A DNA stretch of 64,000 nt from Anatilimnocola floriformis. Lineage in GTDB: Bacteria; Planctomycetota; Planctomycetia; Pirellulales; Pirellulaceae. The stretch lies in contig NZ_JAMLFW010000001.1 of assembly GCF_024256385.1 (NCBI RefSeq), forward strand, positions 1,240,001 through 1,304,000. Direction: 5' to 3'. A program made the translations under genes and the position numbers. This document shows, piece by piece, positions 1 through 8,490 of this stretch. Numbering within the stretch: position 1 is the first letter of the stretch; every line of letters starts with the position of its first letter. The notes under the pieces were generated by a model. The model saw only the letters and a program-made list of their open reading frames with translations, ran no database searches and was not told where the DNA came from.

Positions 1-1396
1 AATGCCCCACGCTTGTTTCGCCTGCGCCAAAATCCTTGCCATGCCGGGCCAACAAGACCAGCACCAGCAAGCCGAGCACCATCAAGCCGAGGGCCACTTC
101 GTAGGGTGCGACGGACGAGACACCCTTGAAGAGCGGAATGGCGAACAGCGGACCGGCGATGCGAGCCAGCGCGCTCACGCCCTGGCTGACACCCATGATG
201 CCGCCCTGCCGCGCGGGATCGCTCCGCCGGCTGATGAGCGCGCTGAGCGACGGCGTGGTGAAGGCAAACCCGCCGACGGAAACTGCGGTGGCCACCAGCA
301 GCAGATTCCAGCTGTGCGATTGCGTGGCAAAGATGATTAGCAGAAAACCAGTCGCGGTGAGCGTGAAGCCGATGGCTGCCATCGTCACTTCGTTGAGCCG
401 CGTCGACAGGCGGCGGACAATGCCGCCTTGAACCAGGCTGAGCGTAATGCCGATGAAGGCAAAGAACAGCGGCACCTGGCCGAACTGCAGGTTGAACCCT
501 TGCTTCTCATCTTTGAGCAACAGCGCCGCTGTGGTCTCGAAGCCGCCGAAGGCAGTCACGCTGAGAAACGAAGTGAGCAGCAACGCCCCAATGGTTGGCG
601 TGGAAACGGAGTCCTTGAGCGCGCGGACATCGAACATGCCCATGTGCGTGTGAGAAGTTCCCGGCTTCAAACTTTCGGGCAACAGAAATACGGCGAGCAT
701 CAGCGCGACGAGCGACAAACCAGCAGCGACGAATCCGGGCAAGGGGCTCGTGGCAACGTGGTCATATTCGCGGAGCTTGGCTTTCTCTTTTTCGGCGGGC
801 GTCTTCGTTTCATCCGCAAGCGTTGTCGCATTCGCTACGGCGGCAACTTCCGGCGCCTTGTCGGGATTTGGAATTGGCGTGGTCTTCGCCGAAAGAAGCG
901 CAGCCCAAGCGAGCAACGGCCCGAACGTAAAGCCGAGCCCGAACGAGACGCCGATCAGCGCCATGCCCTTGGCCCGCTTTTCCTTGGTCGTTACATCGGC
1001 GATGTACGCTGCCGCCGTCGAGATGGTCGCGCCGGCAATGCCCGCGCCGAGTCGGCTAAGGAACAGCAGTTCCCAACTCTCTTGAATCGCGGCGATGCCG
1101 AACAGTCCGTAACAAACTACCGAGCCAATGAGCCCAACAATGATCACCGGTCGACGCCCGATTCGATCCGAAACCCGCCCCCACAGCGGCGAGAAGACAA
1201 ACTGCATCATCGAAAAAATGGCCATCAGCAGCCCGAGCTGCCAACCATGCTCGGCCAAGCCGAATTTCTCGGCGTAGAGCGGCAGCAAAGGCAACACCAT
1301 GCCAAAGCCGAGCAGGTCGATGAAGACCGTCAAAAAGATGACGAGGAGCGAACCCTTGCTGGCAGTGGGCTCGATTTTTTCAACAGGTGAGGACAT
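1..1396 (-). CDS. MFS transporter (TetA/multidrug-type), C-terminus cut by window edge
   Basis: Reading the minus strand from the ATG at 1396 gives a frame open to the window edge (about 465 residues visible). The N-terminus begins MSSPVEKIEP, followed by a first hydrophobic helix and a loop containing GRVSDRIGRRPVI, the MFS motif A signature between helices 2 and 3. About twelve hydrophobic segments follow. An unusually long hydrophilic loop rich in Ala, Lys and Glu (about 50 residues) sits at the central cytoplasmic position. The family exports drugs or small molecules by proton antiport; the substrate cannot be told from sequence. Plus-strand ORFs across this stretch are shadows. The stop codon lies outside the window, but the visible part already covers the expected twelve helices. 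Confidence 0.85.
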   Translation of the reverse strand, partial: MSSPVEKIEPTASKGSLLVIFLTVFIDLLGFGMVLPLLPLYAEKFGLAEHGWQLGLLMAIFSMMQFVFSPLWGRVSDRIGRRPVIIVGLIGSVVCYGLFGIAAIQESWELLFLSRLGAGIAGATISTAAAYIADVTTKEKRAKGMALIGVSFGLGFTFGPLLAWAALLSAKTTPIPNPDKAPEVAAVANATTLADETKTPAEKEKAKLREYDHVATSPLPGFVAAGLSLVALMLAVFLLPESLKPGTSHTHMGMFDVRALKDSVSTPTIGALLLTSFLSVTAFGGFETTAALLLKDEKQGFNLQFGQVPLFFAFIGITLSLVQGGIVRRLSTRLNEVTMAAIGFTLTATGFLLIIFATQSHSWNLLLVATAVSVGGFAFTTPSLSALISRRSDPARQGGIMGVSQGVSALARIAGPLFAIPLFKGVSSVAPYEVALGLMVLGLLVLVLLARHGKDFGAGETSVGH

Positions 1397-1475
1397 TTTT
1401 GATGGATCGGCGGGAGTGGAAGTGGCAAGGTGATTCTACCTAGCAGGTATCAACTTGTGGGCGGGTACAGGCGAT

Positions 1476-2423
1476 TTAAGCTGGTTGCGTCGTCCGCAGT
1501 TTCCAAAGTTGCTCTCCCAGTGACAGCAAATAAGACCGTCCTTGCGAGTGTTCTTCCAGGCATCCCCAAAGTCGTTGGGGTACGCCTTCTAGACCTAACC
1601 GCGCGCCAACTAAGCCACCTGTCATTTCGGCCAACGTGTCGACATCGTCGCCCCGACCGATCGCGCGAGAAATGGCTTGCTCGTAATTATTTGGTGAATC
1701 GGCAAAACACATGATCGAGGTCATGACGGAACGATGCGCCTCGAGCGAATTTCCGAACGAGCGCAAGGATTGAAATGGCTCGAGTTGCAGAGCCAAATCT
1801 ATCTGCCACTGAAACTCCTCCGTCAGTGCGACATCACGCAGTTGCTGAAGGAAGAAGGTGCGATCAAATGTCTTGCCAGCACTACGCGTCGCCAGAGCAG
1901 CCGCGACGGCAAGTAAGCGGGCGCTATCGATGCCGATCGGATGTTGATGCGTAACTTCAGCGCTGCGCTCGGCCTGCTTCGTGACCTGAGTGAGGTCTGC
2001 GGCGAAATAGACACCGATGGGGGCGACTCGCATTGCGGCGCCATTGCCGAGCGAACCTTGACCGCCGAACATTGCCGCAGCAGCAACTCGCCAATCTGCG
2101 CCTGCGGCAATTTCGTTGATGAGTGCTCGCGCGCCCTGGCCATAGCCGCGGTCAGGGTGATAGTTGGCCACGAACCGATCGGCCAACACATCACCATCAA
2201 CGGCTCCACACTTCACAAGTGTTTCGACGATCCCCATCGTCATTTGGGTGTCGTCGGTGTAATAGATCGTCTCGCCAGATTCGTGCTGGACAATACGGTC
2301 GGCCGGCCCCATTTCGAAAATCAGCTCCGCAGTCAAGCCTTCCCAGGGAGCGCCTAGAGCGTCGGCAGTCGCGGCGCCTAGCAGGCAACCTTGGAACTGC
2401 GAAAGAGAAGCGGTGAACGTCAT
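1476..2423 (-). CDS. ADP-ribosylglycohydrolase family protein
   Basis: 315 residues. The N-terminus has the family signature around QGCLLGAATADALGAPWEG, then YYTDDTQMTMG, where the Asp-Asp-Thr supplies metal ligands. A C-terminal GRGDDVDTLAEMTGGLVGA supplies the second Asp cluster. These are the two acidic metal-binding motifs of DraG/ARH-type hydrolases, which remove ADP-ribose from proteins or small molecules in the cytoplasm. The length is normal for the family. The ATG at 2421-2423 is a good start because the signature begins about ten residues in. It stands alone between the MFS gene and a metallophosphoesterase, all on the same strand, and no dinitrogenase-reductase or other obvious substrate gene is nearby. 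The physiological target is unknown. Confidence 0.9.
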   Translation of the reverse strand: MTFTASLSQFQGCLLGAATADALGAPWEGLTAELIFEMGPADRIVQHESGETIYYTDDTQMTMGIVETLVKCGAVDGDVLADRFVANYHPDRGYGQGARALINEIAAGADWRVAAAAMFGGQGSLGNGAAMRVAPIGVYFAADLTQVTKQAERSAEVTHQHPIGIDSARLLAVAAALATRSAGKTFDRTFFLQQLRDVALTEEFQWQIDLALQLEPFQSLRSFGNSLEAHRSVMTSIMCFADSPNNYEQAISRAIGRGDDVDTLAEMTGGLVGARLGLEGVPQRLWGCLEEHSQGRSYLLSLGEQLWKLRTTQPA

Positions 2424-2531
2424 GGTAGTTTTTGTGACGAGCGAACAGCGGGTTGAGCAATCAACTCAGGAAGCTGCGCTGCGCTTCTTCGTCGGTATTC
2501 GCGTTCAGTAGAGATGGAATATCACTCCATT

Positions 2532-3281
2532 CTACTTCCCATCCCGCAGTCGTTCGCCCAGAAACGGATCCAGCTCCGGCACCGCTTTGATCTTCTCGAT
2601 CGTCTTTTCAAGCGGATATGGCACGCGACGGAATTCGACCTGCGTGTCGGTTTGAATGACGTACGAGGCGCGCGGGTCTCCGTCGCGCGGTTGGCCGACG
2701 CTGCCGACGTTGAACATGGCTTTCGTGCCGGCGAGCGTGTACTTGTTGCCGATTTCGGAAGTGCTCAGAAACTTGCCGTCCTCGGTAAAGACGCCGGGGA
2801 CGTGCGTGTGACCCTGAAAGCAGAACCGTTCGATCAGGGCAAAGATCCGTTCGAGCTTGCGCGGGTTGTAGATGTCTTCGGGGAAGACGTATTCGCTGAG
2901 TGGGTTGCGGGCCGAGCCGTGGACGAACATCAGTCGGCCGTCGCGTTTCACGCGCGGCAGTTCGCTGAGAAACTCCCAGCGCTTGGCCACGAGGTCGCGA
3001 TCCTCCTCGGCGTTTTCGAGCTGATCGCGGGTCCAAAAGATCGCCCGCTCGGCGCCGCTACTAAAGCCTTCCGGATCGTAGAGCGCCCCTTGGTCGTGAT
3101 TGCCGAGCACCGACCAGGCGAACGTCATCACCTTGTCGACGCACTGCCGCGGATTGGGCCCGTAGCCCACGATGTCGCCCAGGCAGGCGATTTCGTCGAC
3201 ACCCTGGGTCTGCACATCGGCTAGCACGGCATCGAGCGCTTCGAGGTTGCCGTGAATATCGCTAAGAATCGCCCGCCGCAC
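2532..3281 (-). CDS. Metallophosphoesterase family protein (copy 1)
   Basis: 249 residues starting at a GTG (read [15 protein letters not shown]). All motifs of calcineurin-like phosphoesterases are visible: [24 protein letters not shown] and GHTHVPG, which bind two metal ions. The compact architecture resembles the YfcE/diadenosine-tetraphosphatase-like cytoplasmic group. It is a close paralogue of the gene at 4581-5333, sharing long identical blocks such as the VFPEDIYN region and [11 protein letters not shown]. Substrate is not predictable beyond a phosphoester or phosphodiester. The start is fixed by the second-residue position of the first beta strand, as in the paralogue. Confidence 0.9.
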   Translation of the reverse strand: MRRAILSDIHGNLEALDAVLADVQTQGVDEIACLGDIVGYGPNPRQCVDKVMTFAWSVLGNHDQGALYDPEGFSSGAERAIFWTRDQLENAEEDRDLVAKRWEFLSELPRVKRDGRLMFVHGSARNPLSEYVFPEDIYNPRKLERIFALIERFCFQGHTHVPGVFTEDGKFLSTSEIGNKYTLAGTKAMFNVGSVGQPRDGDPRASYVIQTDTQVEFRRVPYPLEKTIEKIKAVPELDPFLGERLRDGK

Positions 3282-3436
3282 GCGCTCACTCGCTAGAGGA
3301 GATGGAAAATGTTGGCTGTATCTTCATGCCTGCATGCACGTTTGGCAAGCGGAGCCAGCCAGCAGCCAATTCGATCTTGTGAAGTTGCGACACCCCGTGT
3401 AGTTAATCGGCATCCGATACTATTCAGGAGAATCTC

Positions 3437-3820
3437 ATGCTGCGCATTTTTACTTTGGCCCTGTTACTTGCCATCCCCACGCTCGCCATGGCCGTCGAGC
3501 CCAAATTCAATGCCGATGTCGATGCGAAGATCAAAGCTGGCGGCGAAACAACGGAAATGCGTGCCAAGCTAACCGGCGAAATGGGGAAGCCGCTCAGCAT
3601 TCAGATTAACGACGAAACCGATACCAAGATCGAAGCCACCTTCACGCCAGTGCCGGCTGCGCCGACGCAATACAAAGCCGAAATACGGATATCGCGCAAC
3701 GGCAAGGTCGTCTCCCAGCCAATGCTGACGTCGATTTATGGCCGTAGCTGCGAAGTGCAGGTTGGGGCCGGCGAAGATGAGATTCGGCTGGCCCTGACGC
3801 TCAGCCCGCGAAAGCGATAA
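3437..3820 (+). CDS. Small secreted protein of unknown function
   Basis: 127 residues with a clear Sec signal peptide (MLRIFTLALLLAIPTLAMA, cleavage likely after AMA). The mature part is about 108 residues, polar, beta-rich in appearance and ends in basic residues. An AGGAG ribosome-binding site lies six bases before the ATG. I recognise no domain. It is divergent from copy 1 of the metallophosphoesterase and followed by the small gene at 3859, apparently without functional linkage. Probably a periplasmic or surface protein restricted to planctomycetes. Confidence 0.7.
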   Translation: MLRIFTLALLLAIPTLAMAVEPKFNADVDAKIKAGGETTEMRAKLTGEMGKPLSIQINDETDTKIEATFTPVPAAPTQYKAEIRISRNGKVVSQPMLTSIYGRSCEVQVGAGEDEIRLALTLSPRKR

Positions 3821-3858
3821 TTCTTCTCCGTTGAGTCCCGCGACGTTATACTTCAGGC

Positions 3859-4116
3859 ATGTCAGCCGCCACTATCTTCGATCGCGTTTTCGACCCTTTG
3901 CGCTCTGTACTCACCATCGAGTCTGCGCAGCGGATGGCGGCTTGGCGCGCTGATGACGAAATCCAGCGGCAACTTGATGAGTTAGGCGAAAAGGCCAACG
4001 AAGGAACCTTGACCGCAGCCGAACGCGAGGATTACGAAGCCTACGTTCGAGCCATCGATTTCATTGGCATCCTGCAGGCCAAGGCCCGCGCCGTGCTCAA
4101 GCACCATGGCTCTTAA
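3859..4116 (+). CDS. Small hypothetical protein paired with an HNH gene
   Basis: 85 residues, soluble, mostly helical and charged: a QRQLDELGEKANEG segment is followed by TAAEREDYEAYVRAIDFI. No signal peptide or membrane segment. The stop codon (4114-4116) is two bases before the ATG of the HNH endonuclease gene, so the two are almost certainly co-transcribed. The pairing suggests a partner or antitoxin-like role for the nuclease, but that is inference only. No known domain recognised. Confidence 0.7.
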   Translation: MSAATIFDRVFDPLRSVLTIESAQRMAAWRADDEIQRQLDELGEKANEGTLTAAEREDYEAYVRAIDFIGILQAKARAVLKHHGS

Positions 4117-4118
4117 CC

Positions 4119-4523
4119 ATGGAAGAAGCAGTCAGGCAGTTGGTACGACTTCGCGCTGACAATCGGTGCGAATACTGCCACCTTCCGCAAGACGCCTTGC
4201 CGTGGGCCAGGTTTCAAATCGAGCACATCCGCGCGAAGCAGCATCGCGGAAACGACGAACCAGAGAATCTGGCAGTCGCTTGCCGAAAGTGCAATTTGCA
4301 CAAAGGGCCGAATTTATCGTCGATTGATCCAGAAACGGACGAACTGGTTCCGTTGTTCAATCCCCGCCTGGATTCCTGGAGTGAGCACTTCAGGCTCGTC
4401 GAAAATCAAATCGTTGGACTGACAGCCATCGGTCGAGCAACTTCAGTGTTGCTGGAAATGAATGACCAGGACCGCATTCAACTGCGAGCCGAATTGACCT
4501 CGCAGGGCATGGATTTGTCTTAG
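4119..4523 (+). CDS. HNH endonuclease family protein
   Basis: 134 residues. The HNH core is visible: RCEYCHLPQ (first zinc-binding Cys pair), then FQIEHIRAKQHRGNDEPENLAVACRKCNLHKG, with the His that activates water, the Asn and the second Cys pair. The C-terminal 60 residues are variable and end in an arginine/leucine-rich helix. This compact form is common in free-standing bacterial HNH proteins. It starts two bases after the upstream 85-residue gene. It might act in defence, mobility or DNA processing; no methylase or toxin-like partner is present. Confidence 0.85.
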   Translation: MEEAVRQLVRLRADNRCEYCHLPQDALPWARFQIEHIRAKQHRGNDEPENLAVACRKCNLHKGPNLSSIDPETDELVPLFNPRLDSWSEHFRLVENQIVGLTAIGRATSVLLEMNDQDRIQLRAELTSQGMDLS

Positions 4524-4580
4524 CTCGCGGACCAGCAGCATCGTCCACGGACGTCGTTAATCGCGATGCAAAATCAGTGA

Positions 4581-5333
4581 CTACCGCCCCGTCACTAACC
4601 GATCACCCAGCATGTTATCCAGCTGCGGAATGTCGTAGATCTTGCCGCGGGTTGTTTGCACGTCATATTGCAGGCGGCGATACGTGATCAGCGTATCGTC
4701 CAATATCACGTAGCAGGCTCGCGGGTCGCCGTCGCGCGGTTGGCCGACGCTGCCGACGTTGATCATCGCTTTGTCACTGGCCAGGCGGAATTGATAGCCG
4801 CATTCCTCGGGCGTGATGAAGCGATAGTCGGGCGTGAAGACTCCCGGCAAGTGCGTGTGCCCTTGCAGGCAGTATTTTTGGATGCGGTTGAATAGCGCGT
4901 CCATCTTCCGCTGGTTGTAGATGTCTTCGGGGAAGACGTATTCGTTCGTGGGTTCGCGGGGCGAACCATGCACAAACAGAAAGTCGCCGTCCGACAAGGT
5001 GCGGTGCAGTTCGCCGAGAAAATCCCACCGACGGTTGCGCTGCGCGGGCGTGCCGGGGCCGTCCTCGAGCATCTCGCGCGTCCAATAAATGGCTCGCTGA
5101 GCGACCGGATTAAAGCCATCCGGATCAAAGAGCGTGGCCTGGTCGTGATTGCCGAGGATGGTGGCTTCGCAATTTTCGATGATTTCGTCGAGGCATTCGC
5201 AGGGATTCGGGCCGTAGCCCACGATGTCGCCCAGGCAAAAGATCTGGGCCACGCCTTGCTCGCGGATATCCGCCAGGACGACACGGAGTGCCTCCAAATT
5301 GCCGTGGATATCGCTAATCAGAGCACGCTTCAC
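4581..5333 (-). CDS. Metallophosphoesterase family protein (copy 2)
   Basis: About 250 residues. I chose the GTG at 5331-5333 ([12 protein letters not shown]) because a GAAAGG ribosome-binding site stands just upstream and the start then matches copy 1; a TTG at 5354 would add seven residues. The metal-binding motifs [24 protein letters not shown] and GHTHLPG are all intact. Sequence similarity to 2532-3281 extends over the whole length, so the pair arose by gene duplication, with a secreted protein, an 85-residue protein and an HNH gene now lying between them. Both copies look catalytically competent. Confidence 0.9.
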   Translation of the reverse strand: MKRALISDIHGNLEALRVVLADIREQGVAQIFCLGDIVGYGPNPCECLDEIIENCEATILGNHDQATLFDPDGFNPVAQRAIYWTREMLEDGPGTPAQRNRRWDFLGELHRTLSDGDFLFVHGSPREPTNEYVFPEDIYNQRKMDALFNRIQKYCLQGHTHLPGVFTPDYRFITPEECGYQFRLASDKAMINVGSVGQPRDGDPRACYVILDDTLITYRRLQYDVQTTRGKIYDIPQLDNMLGDRLVTGR

Positions 5334-5555
5334 GCGCGAACCTTTCCCAATCAAGTTATTTCAAGCCAGGACGCATTCGCCCGCGTTACCGCCGTGCTGC
5401 CTCACGTGTCAGCAAGTCTAAGGCTCAACAGGCCTTTATTCAATATCGGCAAGGGGTTGCTACAATCAGGGCAGACTGCTCTGTATTCCCATTATCGCTT
5501 GCGGCTCGCGGCCAGTTGCCAGTTTTCCTGCCGATTTCCCGGAAAGTGCCTCCGA

Positions 5556-6239
5556 ATGCCTGCGTGGACCGTAGCGATTGAAACCGTGGCAACGGCTGGC
5601 TCGGTCGCGCTGGTCGCCCCTGACGGTTCCGTAAACGAACTGGTCCTCCCTGCCGAATCCCGTTCGGCCCGCACCCTGGCCGCGGCCATCCAAAAAATCT
5701 GGCAAGACGCCGGCCGTCCGCCGATCGAGCTAGTTGCGGTTGCCCACGGCCCGGGCTCGTTCACCGGCCTGCGAGTTGGTGTGATCACCGCCAAAGCCCT
5801 GGCGTATGCCTGGCGGGCGAAGCTCATCGGTGTGAACACGCTCGACGCCATCGCCGCGCAAATCGATTCGCTCCCCGGCCAGCAACTCCACGTCATTCTC
5901 GAAGCCCAACGCCAGGAGCTATTCGTCGCCAAATTCCGAGCCTTGGAAAATGGCCACTGGGAAAGAACCGCCGCCGACGAAATCATCGCCGTGCCGCAAT
6001 GGCTAACCGACCTCCAGACTGCTGAGGAGACCATTGTCGCTGGTCCCGCCCTCAAGAAACTGCGCGAAAAAATCCCGCTGACAGTTTCCGTCGCCGAAGA
6101 AGCCACCTGGCAAGCGCGAGCTGCCACGGTTGGTCGTCTCGGCAGAGCTCAAAATGAAGCCGGCGCTGCCGATGAACTCTGGACCCTCCTGCCCCACTAT
6201 CTCCGCGTGAGTTACGCCGAAGAAAAGAAAAAAAACTAA
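5556..6239 (+). CDS. tsaB: tRNA threonylcarbamoyladenosine biosynthesis protein TsaB
   Basis: 227 residues from the ATG at 5556, which begins MPAWTVAIETVATAGSVAL; the open frame extends upstream but without homology. The ASKHA-fold signature GPGSFTGLRVGVITAKALA is present near residue 70, as in TsaB. With TsaD and TsaE, TsaB transfers the threonylcarbamoyl group to A37 of ANN-decoding tRNAs; it is the non-catalytic partner of TsaD. Length fits the family. No tsaD, tsaE or rimI adjoins it. It is followed 97 bases on by the DUF151 gene, and the two may share a transcript ending at the hairpin/terminator near 6.9 kb. Confidence 0.9.
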   Translation: MPAWTVAIETVATAGSVALVAPDGSVNELVLPAESRSARTLAAAIQKIWQDAGRPPIELVAVAHGPGSFTGLRVGVITAKALAYAWRAKLIGVNTLDAIAAQIDSLPGQQLHVILEAQRQELFVAKFRALENGHWERTAADEIIAVPQWLTDLQTAEETIVAGPALKKLREKIPLTVSVAEEATWQARAATVGRLGRAQNEAGAADELWTLLPHYLRVSYAEEKKKN

Positions 6240-6336
6240 CTGCGCATCCTCGGCTCTCTCCATTAGCCAGCCGCCTCATCCTTGCCCGCCTATGCTAAAC
6301 TGCATGGGTAACTCCACTCCACCCGGATCAGCCGTC

Positions 6337-6741
6337 ATGCCTGTTCAGATGCAGTTGTCGCGGATCATCATCAGCGAAATCAACGAGCAGCAGTTCATTT
6401 ACCTGAAAGAGGTCGACGGCGAACGGCAGTTTCCGATTCTCATCGGCCTGTTCGAAGCCCAAGCCATCAACAGTGGCGTGAAGCGAATCCAATCGCCGCG
6501 TCCCCGCTCGCACGAACTCCTGGTCAACGCCATCGAAGCCATGGGGGGCGAACTCGACAGCATCGCCATCAGCGAGCTGCGCGACCACATCTACTACGCC
6601 CGCATCCGCGTCCGCCGCGAAGGTGAACTGATCGAAATCGACTCCCGCCCCAGCGACGCCATCGCCGTGGCCTTCGCCTGCGACCCAGCCCTGCCGATCT
6701 ATGTGTCGGAAGAAGTGCTCGAAGAAAGCACCGGCGGCTGA
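6337..6741 (+). CDS. Bifunctional nuclease family (DUF151) protein
   Basis: 134 residues from the ATG at 6337 (MPVQMQLSRIII), which is the family's usual N-terminus; an in-frame ATG at 6292 would add 15 unconserved residues. The family core is visible: FPILIGLFEAQAI, then a segment with RPRSHELL, and IDSRPSDAIAVAF near the C-terminus. DUF151 proteins are small soluble proteins, some reported to have DNase/RNase activity; the cellular role is not settled. A family-A hairpin and a bidirectional terminator follow the stop codon. Confidence 0.88.
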   Translation: MPVQMQLSRIIISEINEQQFIYLKEVDGERQFPILIGLFEAQAINSGVKRIQSPRPRSHELLVNAIEAMGGELDSIAISELRDHIYYARIRVRREGELIEIDSRPSDAIAVAFACDPALPIYVSEEVLEESTGG

Positions 6742-6787
6742 GCCGCGAGTTCCGCTCTGATGCGCCGGAGCACCGTCGACTTAGCAA

Positions 6788-6865
6788 AGTAGCTGAATTC
6801 GCCAGAATTCAGATGGTGACCTCTAATGAGTTGCTGGCATCTGAATTCTGGCGAATTCAGCTACT
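6788..6865. repeat. Palindromic intergenic repeat, family A, copy 1
   Basis: Two perfectly complementary 28-base arms (6788-6815 and 6838-6865) carry the core AGCTGAATTCGCCAGAATTC and enclose a 22-base unconserved loop. The same arms recur at 15441, 16992 and 21902 with unrelated loops. This copy sits just after the DUF151 stop codon and before a classical terminator. Each arm contains two GAATTC sites, so the core is itself partly palindromic. Confidence 0.93.
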
Positions 6866-6872
6866 CAACGAA

Positions 6873-6906
6873 AAAAGCCCCGCCAAAAATTGGCGGGGCT
6901 TTCTTG
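6873..6906. terminator. Bidirectional rho-independent terminator
   Basis: A GC-rich stem (AAGCCCCGCCA pairing with TGGCGGGGCTT) around an AAAAT loop has an A run on the left and a T-rich tract on the right, so it can terminate both convergent transcripts: the DUF151 gene from the left and the Gly/Tyr-rich TPR gene from the right. Confidence 0.85.
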
Positions 6907-6936
6907 TTTAATTAGCTCAGCGAAACGACGAACGCG

Positions 6937-8199
6937 TTAGATCTCATTCGCCGGCAAGCGAGCCAGCATGGGTGGCGGCTCGGGAGCAGGAGATGTGGCG
7001 CGGGCCGGCGCTGTGCGAACTGCCGGAGCAAACGCAGTGATGTGCGTCGCGACGCCGGTGTTCACTTCGGCCGCTTTGGCGAAAAACTTTTCGGCGCGCT
7101 GGGCTTCGCCGCTGTATCGCATCGTGAAGCCGAGCAGGAAGTAGGCGTTGGGCGAATCGCTTTCGAGCGCGGCGCTGGCCAAGCGTTCGAGGTGCGATTG
7201 CTTGGCCATTCCCATCGTGCCGTACAGTTGATCGAGCGAGAAACCGTTGCGAGAAATATCGGGGCTGGCCGCCAGAGCGCGATTGATGGCGTTCACGGCG
7301 AGATCATTTTCGCCCATGGCCACCAGCGTGTGTGCATACCGCCAATTGGCTTCGGCCAGATCGGGCGCCATGCTCGCAGCGGCCCGATATTGCTGAGCCG
7401 CAGCAGCGTAACGCTGTTCACGGAACATCGTATCGCCTTGCGTCATGTACGCGCGAGCTTTGCTGCGGGCGTCAGGATTCGCATAACGCACGGTGACCGT
7501 GTTCGCATTCACCTGCTGATTTTGAATCACGCCGCCGACGATGTTTTGCACCACGCCGCGGAGCCGACCGTTGGCCACGCCCGTGTTGCCGACAATACCA
7601 CCGTCGAGCACTCGCCCGCCGTTCGCGCCATTGGCCAAACGCTGATTGCGAATCGAATCGGCCAGTTGCGCGATCGCCGTACCGGCAGTCAGTTGCGTGC
7701 TCAAGCCGCCGTTTTGCACGCCCGAGTAGTAGTTGAACAGCGGGTTCGGCGCGTACTGCGTGTCGTAGTAAATCGGCGAGCTGTAGGTTTGATAAACGGG
7801 GGCGCAGCCGTTGTAGTAATTCGAATAGCCGTAGCTCGGATAGTAGCCGTAGTTAATCGTGGGATAGAACGAATTGTAGCCGTAGCCACCATACCCGCCG
7901 TAATAGCCACCGAAACCAGGATAGCCAAAGCCCCGGTAACCGTACCCGCGATAGCCAATGCCGCGGTAGCCGTAACCGTAGTACGGGCGATAGATCGGCC
8001 GGTAAACGTAACCGCGGCCAAAGCCCCAGTTGCGATGCACGCCGTAGCCGCCACCCCAGCCGCCATAATAACGATGGCCGCCCCAACCCCAGCCGCCGCC
8101 ACCCCAGTGATGGTGATAGGCCTCGGCCGCGGGTGGCGCTGCCGAGTAAACGGCGGTAATGCCGAGAAGCAGAGCGAGAAGCAGAACGAACCGACGCAT
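6937..8199 (-). CDS. Secreted Gly/Tyr-rich protein with C-terminal TPR repeats
   Basis: 420 residues from the ATG at 8197-8199 (MRRFVLLLALLLGITAVYSA), which opens a Sec signal peptide; the frame extends 26 codons further upstream without signal character. Residues of about 30-150 form a low-complexity region dominated by Gly, Tyr, Arg and Trp, with short GYRG and GGYGGYG repeats. The C-terminal third contains at least two TPR-like units (YAAAAQQYRAAASMAPD and the following helices), normally protein-interaction scaffolds. Probably an extracytoplasmic structural or scaffold protein. Convergent with tsaB/DUF151; the terminator at 6873-6906 serves it. Confidence 0.8.
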   Translation of the reverse strand: MRRFVLLLALLLGITAVYSAAPPAAEAYHHHWGGGGWGWGGHRYYGGWGGGYGVHRNWGFGRGYVYRPIYRPYYGYGYRGIGYRGYGYRGFGYPGFGGYYGGYGGYGYNSFYPTINYGYYPSYGYSNYYNGCAPVYQTYSSPIYYDTQYAPNPLFNYYSGVQNGGLSTQLTAGTAIAQLADSIRNQRLANGANGGRVLDGGIVGNTGVANGRLRGVVQNIVGGVIQNQQVNANTVTVRYANPDARSKARAYMTQGDTMFREQRYAAAAQQYRAAASMAPDLAEANWRYAHTLVAMGENDLAVNAINRALAASPDISRNGFSLDQLYGTMGMAKQSHLERLASAALESDSPNAYFLLGFTMRYSGEAQRAEKFFAKAAEVNTGVATHITAFAPAVRTAPARATSPAPEPPPMLARLPANEI

Positions 8200-8222
8200 G
8201 GCATGGGCCTCCCTGAATTCGC

Positions 8223-8278
8223 GATGGAGGTTCGGGTAGTCCCAAGGAACTACCTCCACGTAAATTGGAACCTCCATC
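8223..8278. promoter_or_regulatory. Nested inverted repeat upstream of the Gly/Tyr-rich gene
   Basis: GATGGAGGTTC (8223-8233) pairs exactly with GAACCTCCATC (8268-8278), and inside it GGTAGT pairs with ACTACC. The structure begins 24 bases upstream of the minus-strand start codon at 8199, so it would lie in the 5' leader. It may be a regulatory stem-loop or simply another intergenic palindrome; no riboswitch class is recognised. Confidence 0.35.
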
Positions 8279-8490
8279 CCGGATTATCTGCCTGTTCCAC
8301 CCTTCCGGCAAGCGCAGCGAGAGATGTCCAGGGATTTTCTAGAATTTGTAATGCAGGCTGGCAAACGGGGGATCAAGATGAACTTTGCGGCCTCCTTGCG
8401 CCACCAAGGGACAGATTTGGATTGCCGACGTTGCCGACAATGTCGATAATTCCTCGGACAGTTGGATTGAGTTCCTCCGGAAAGACTGCC

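Noticed and set aside
428-1390. Long plus-strand ORF of 320 codons
   Set aside because: Antisense shadow of the MFS transporter on the minus strand; arginine/glutamine-rich composition without any fold.
7042-8490. 5' part of a long ORF leading into the alpha-toroid gene
   Set aside because: Antisense to the Gly/Tyr-rich gene; homology begins only at the ATG at 8491, which has its own ribosome-binding site.
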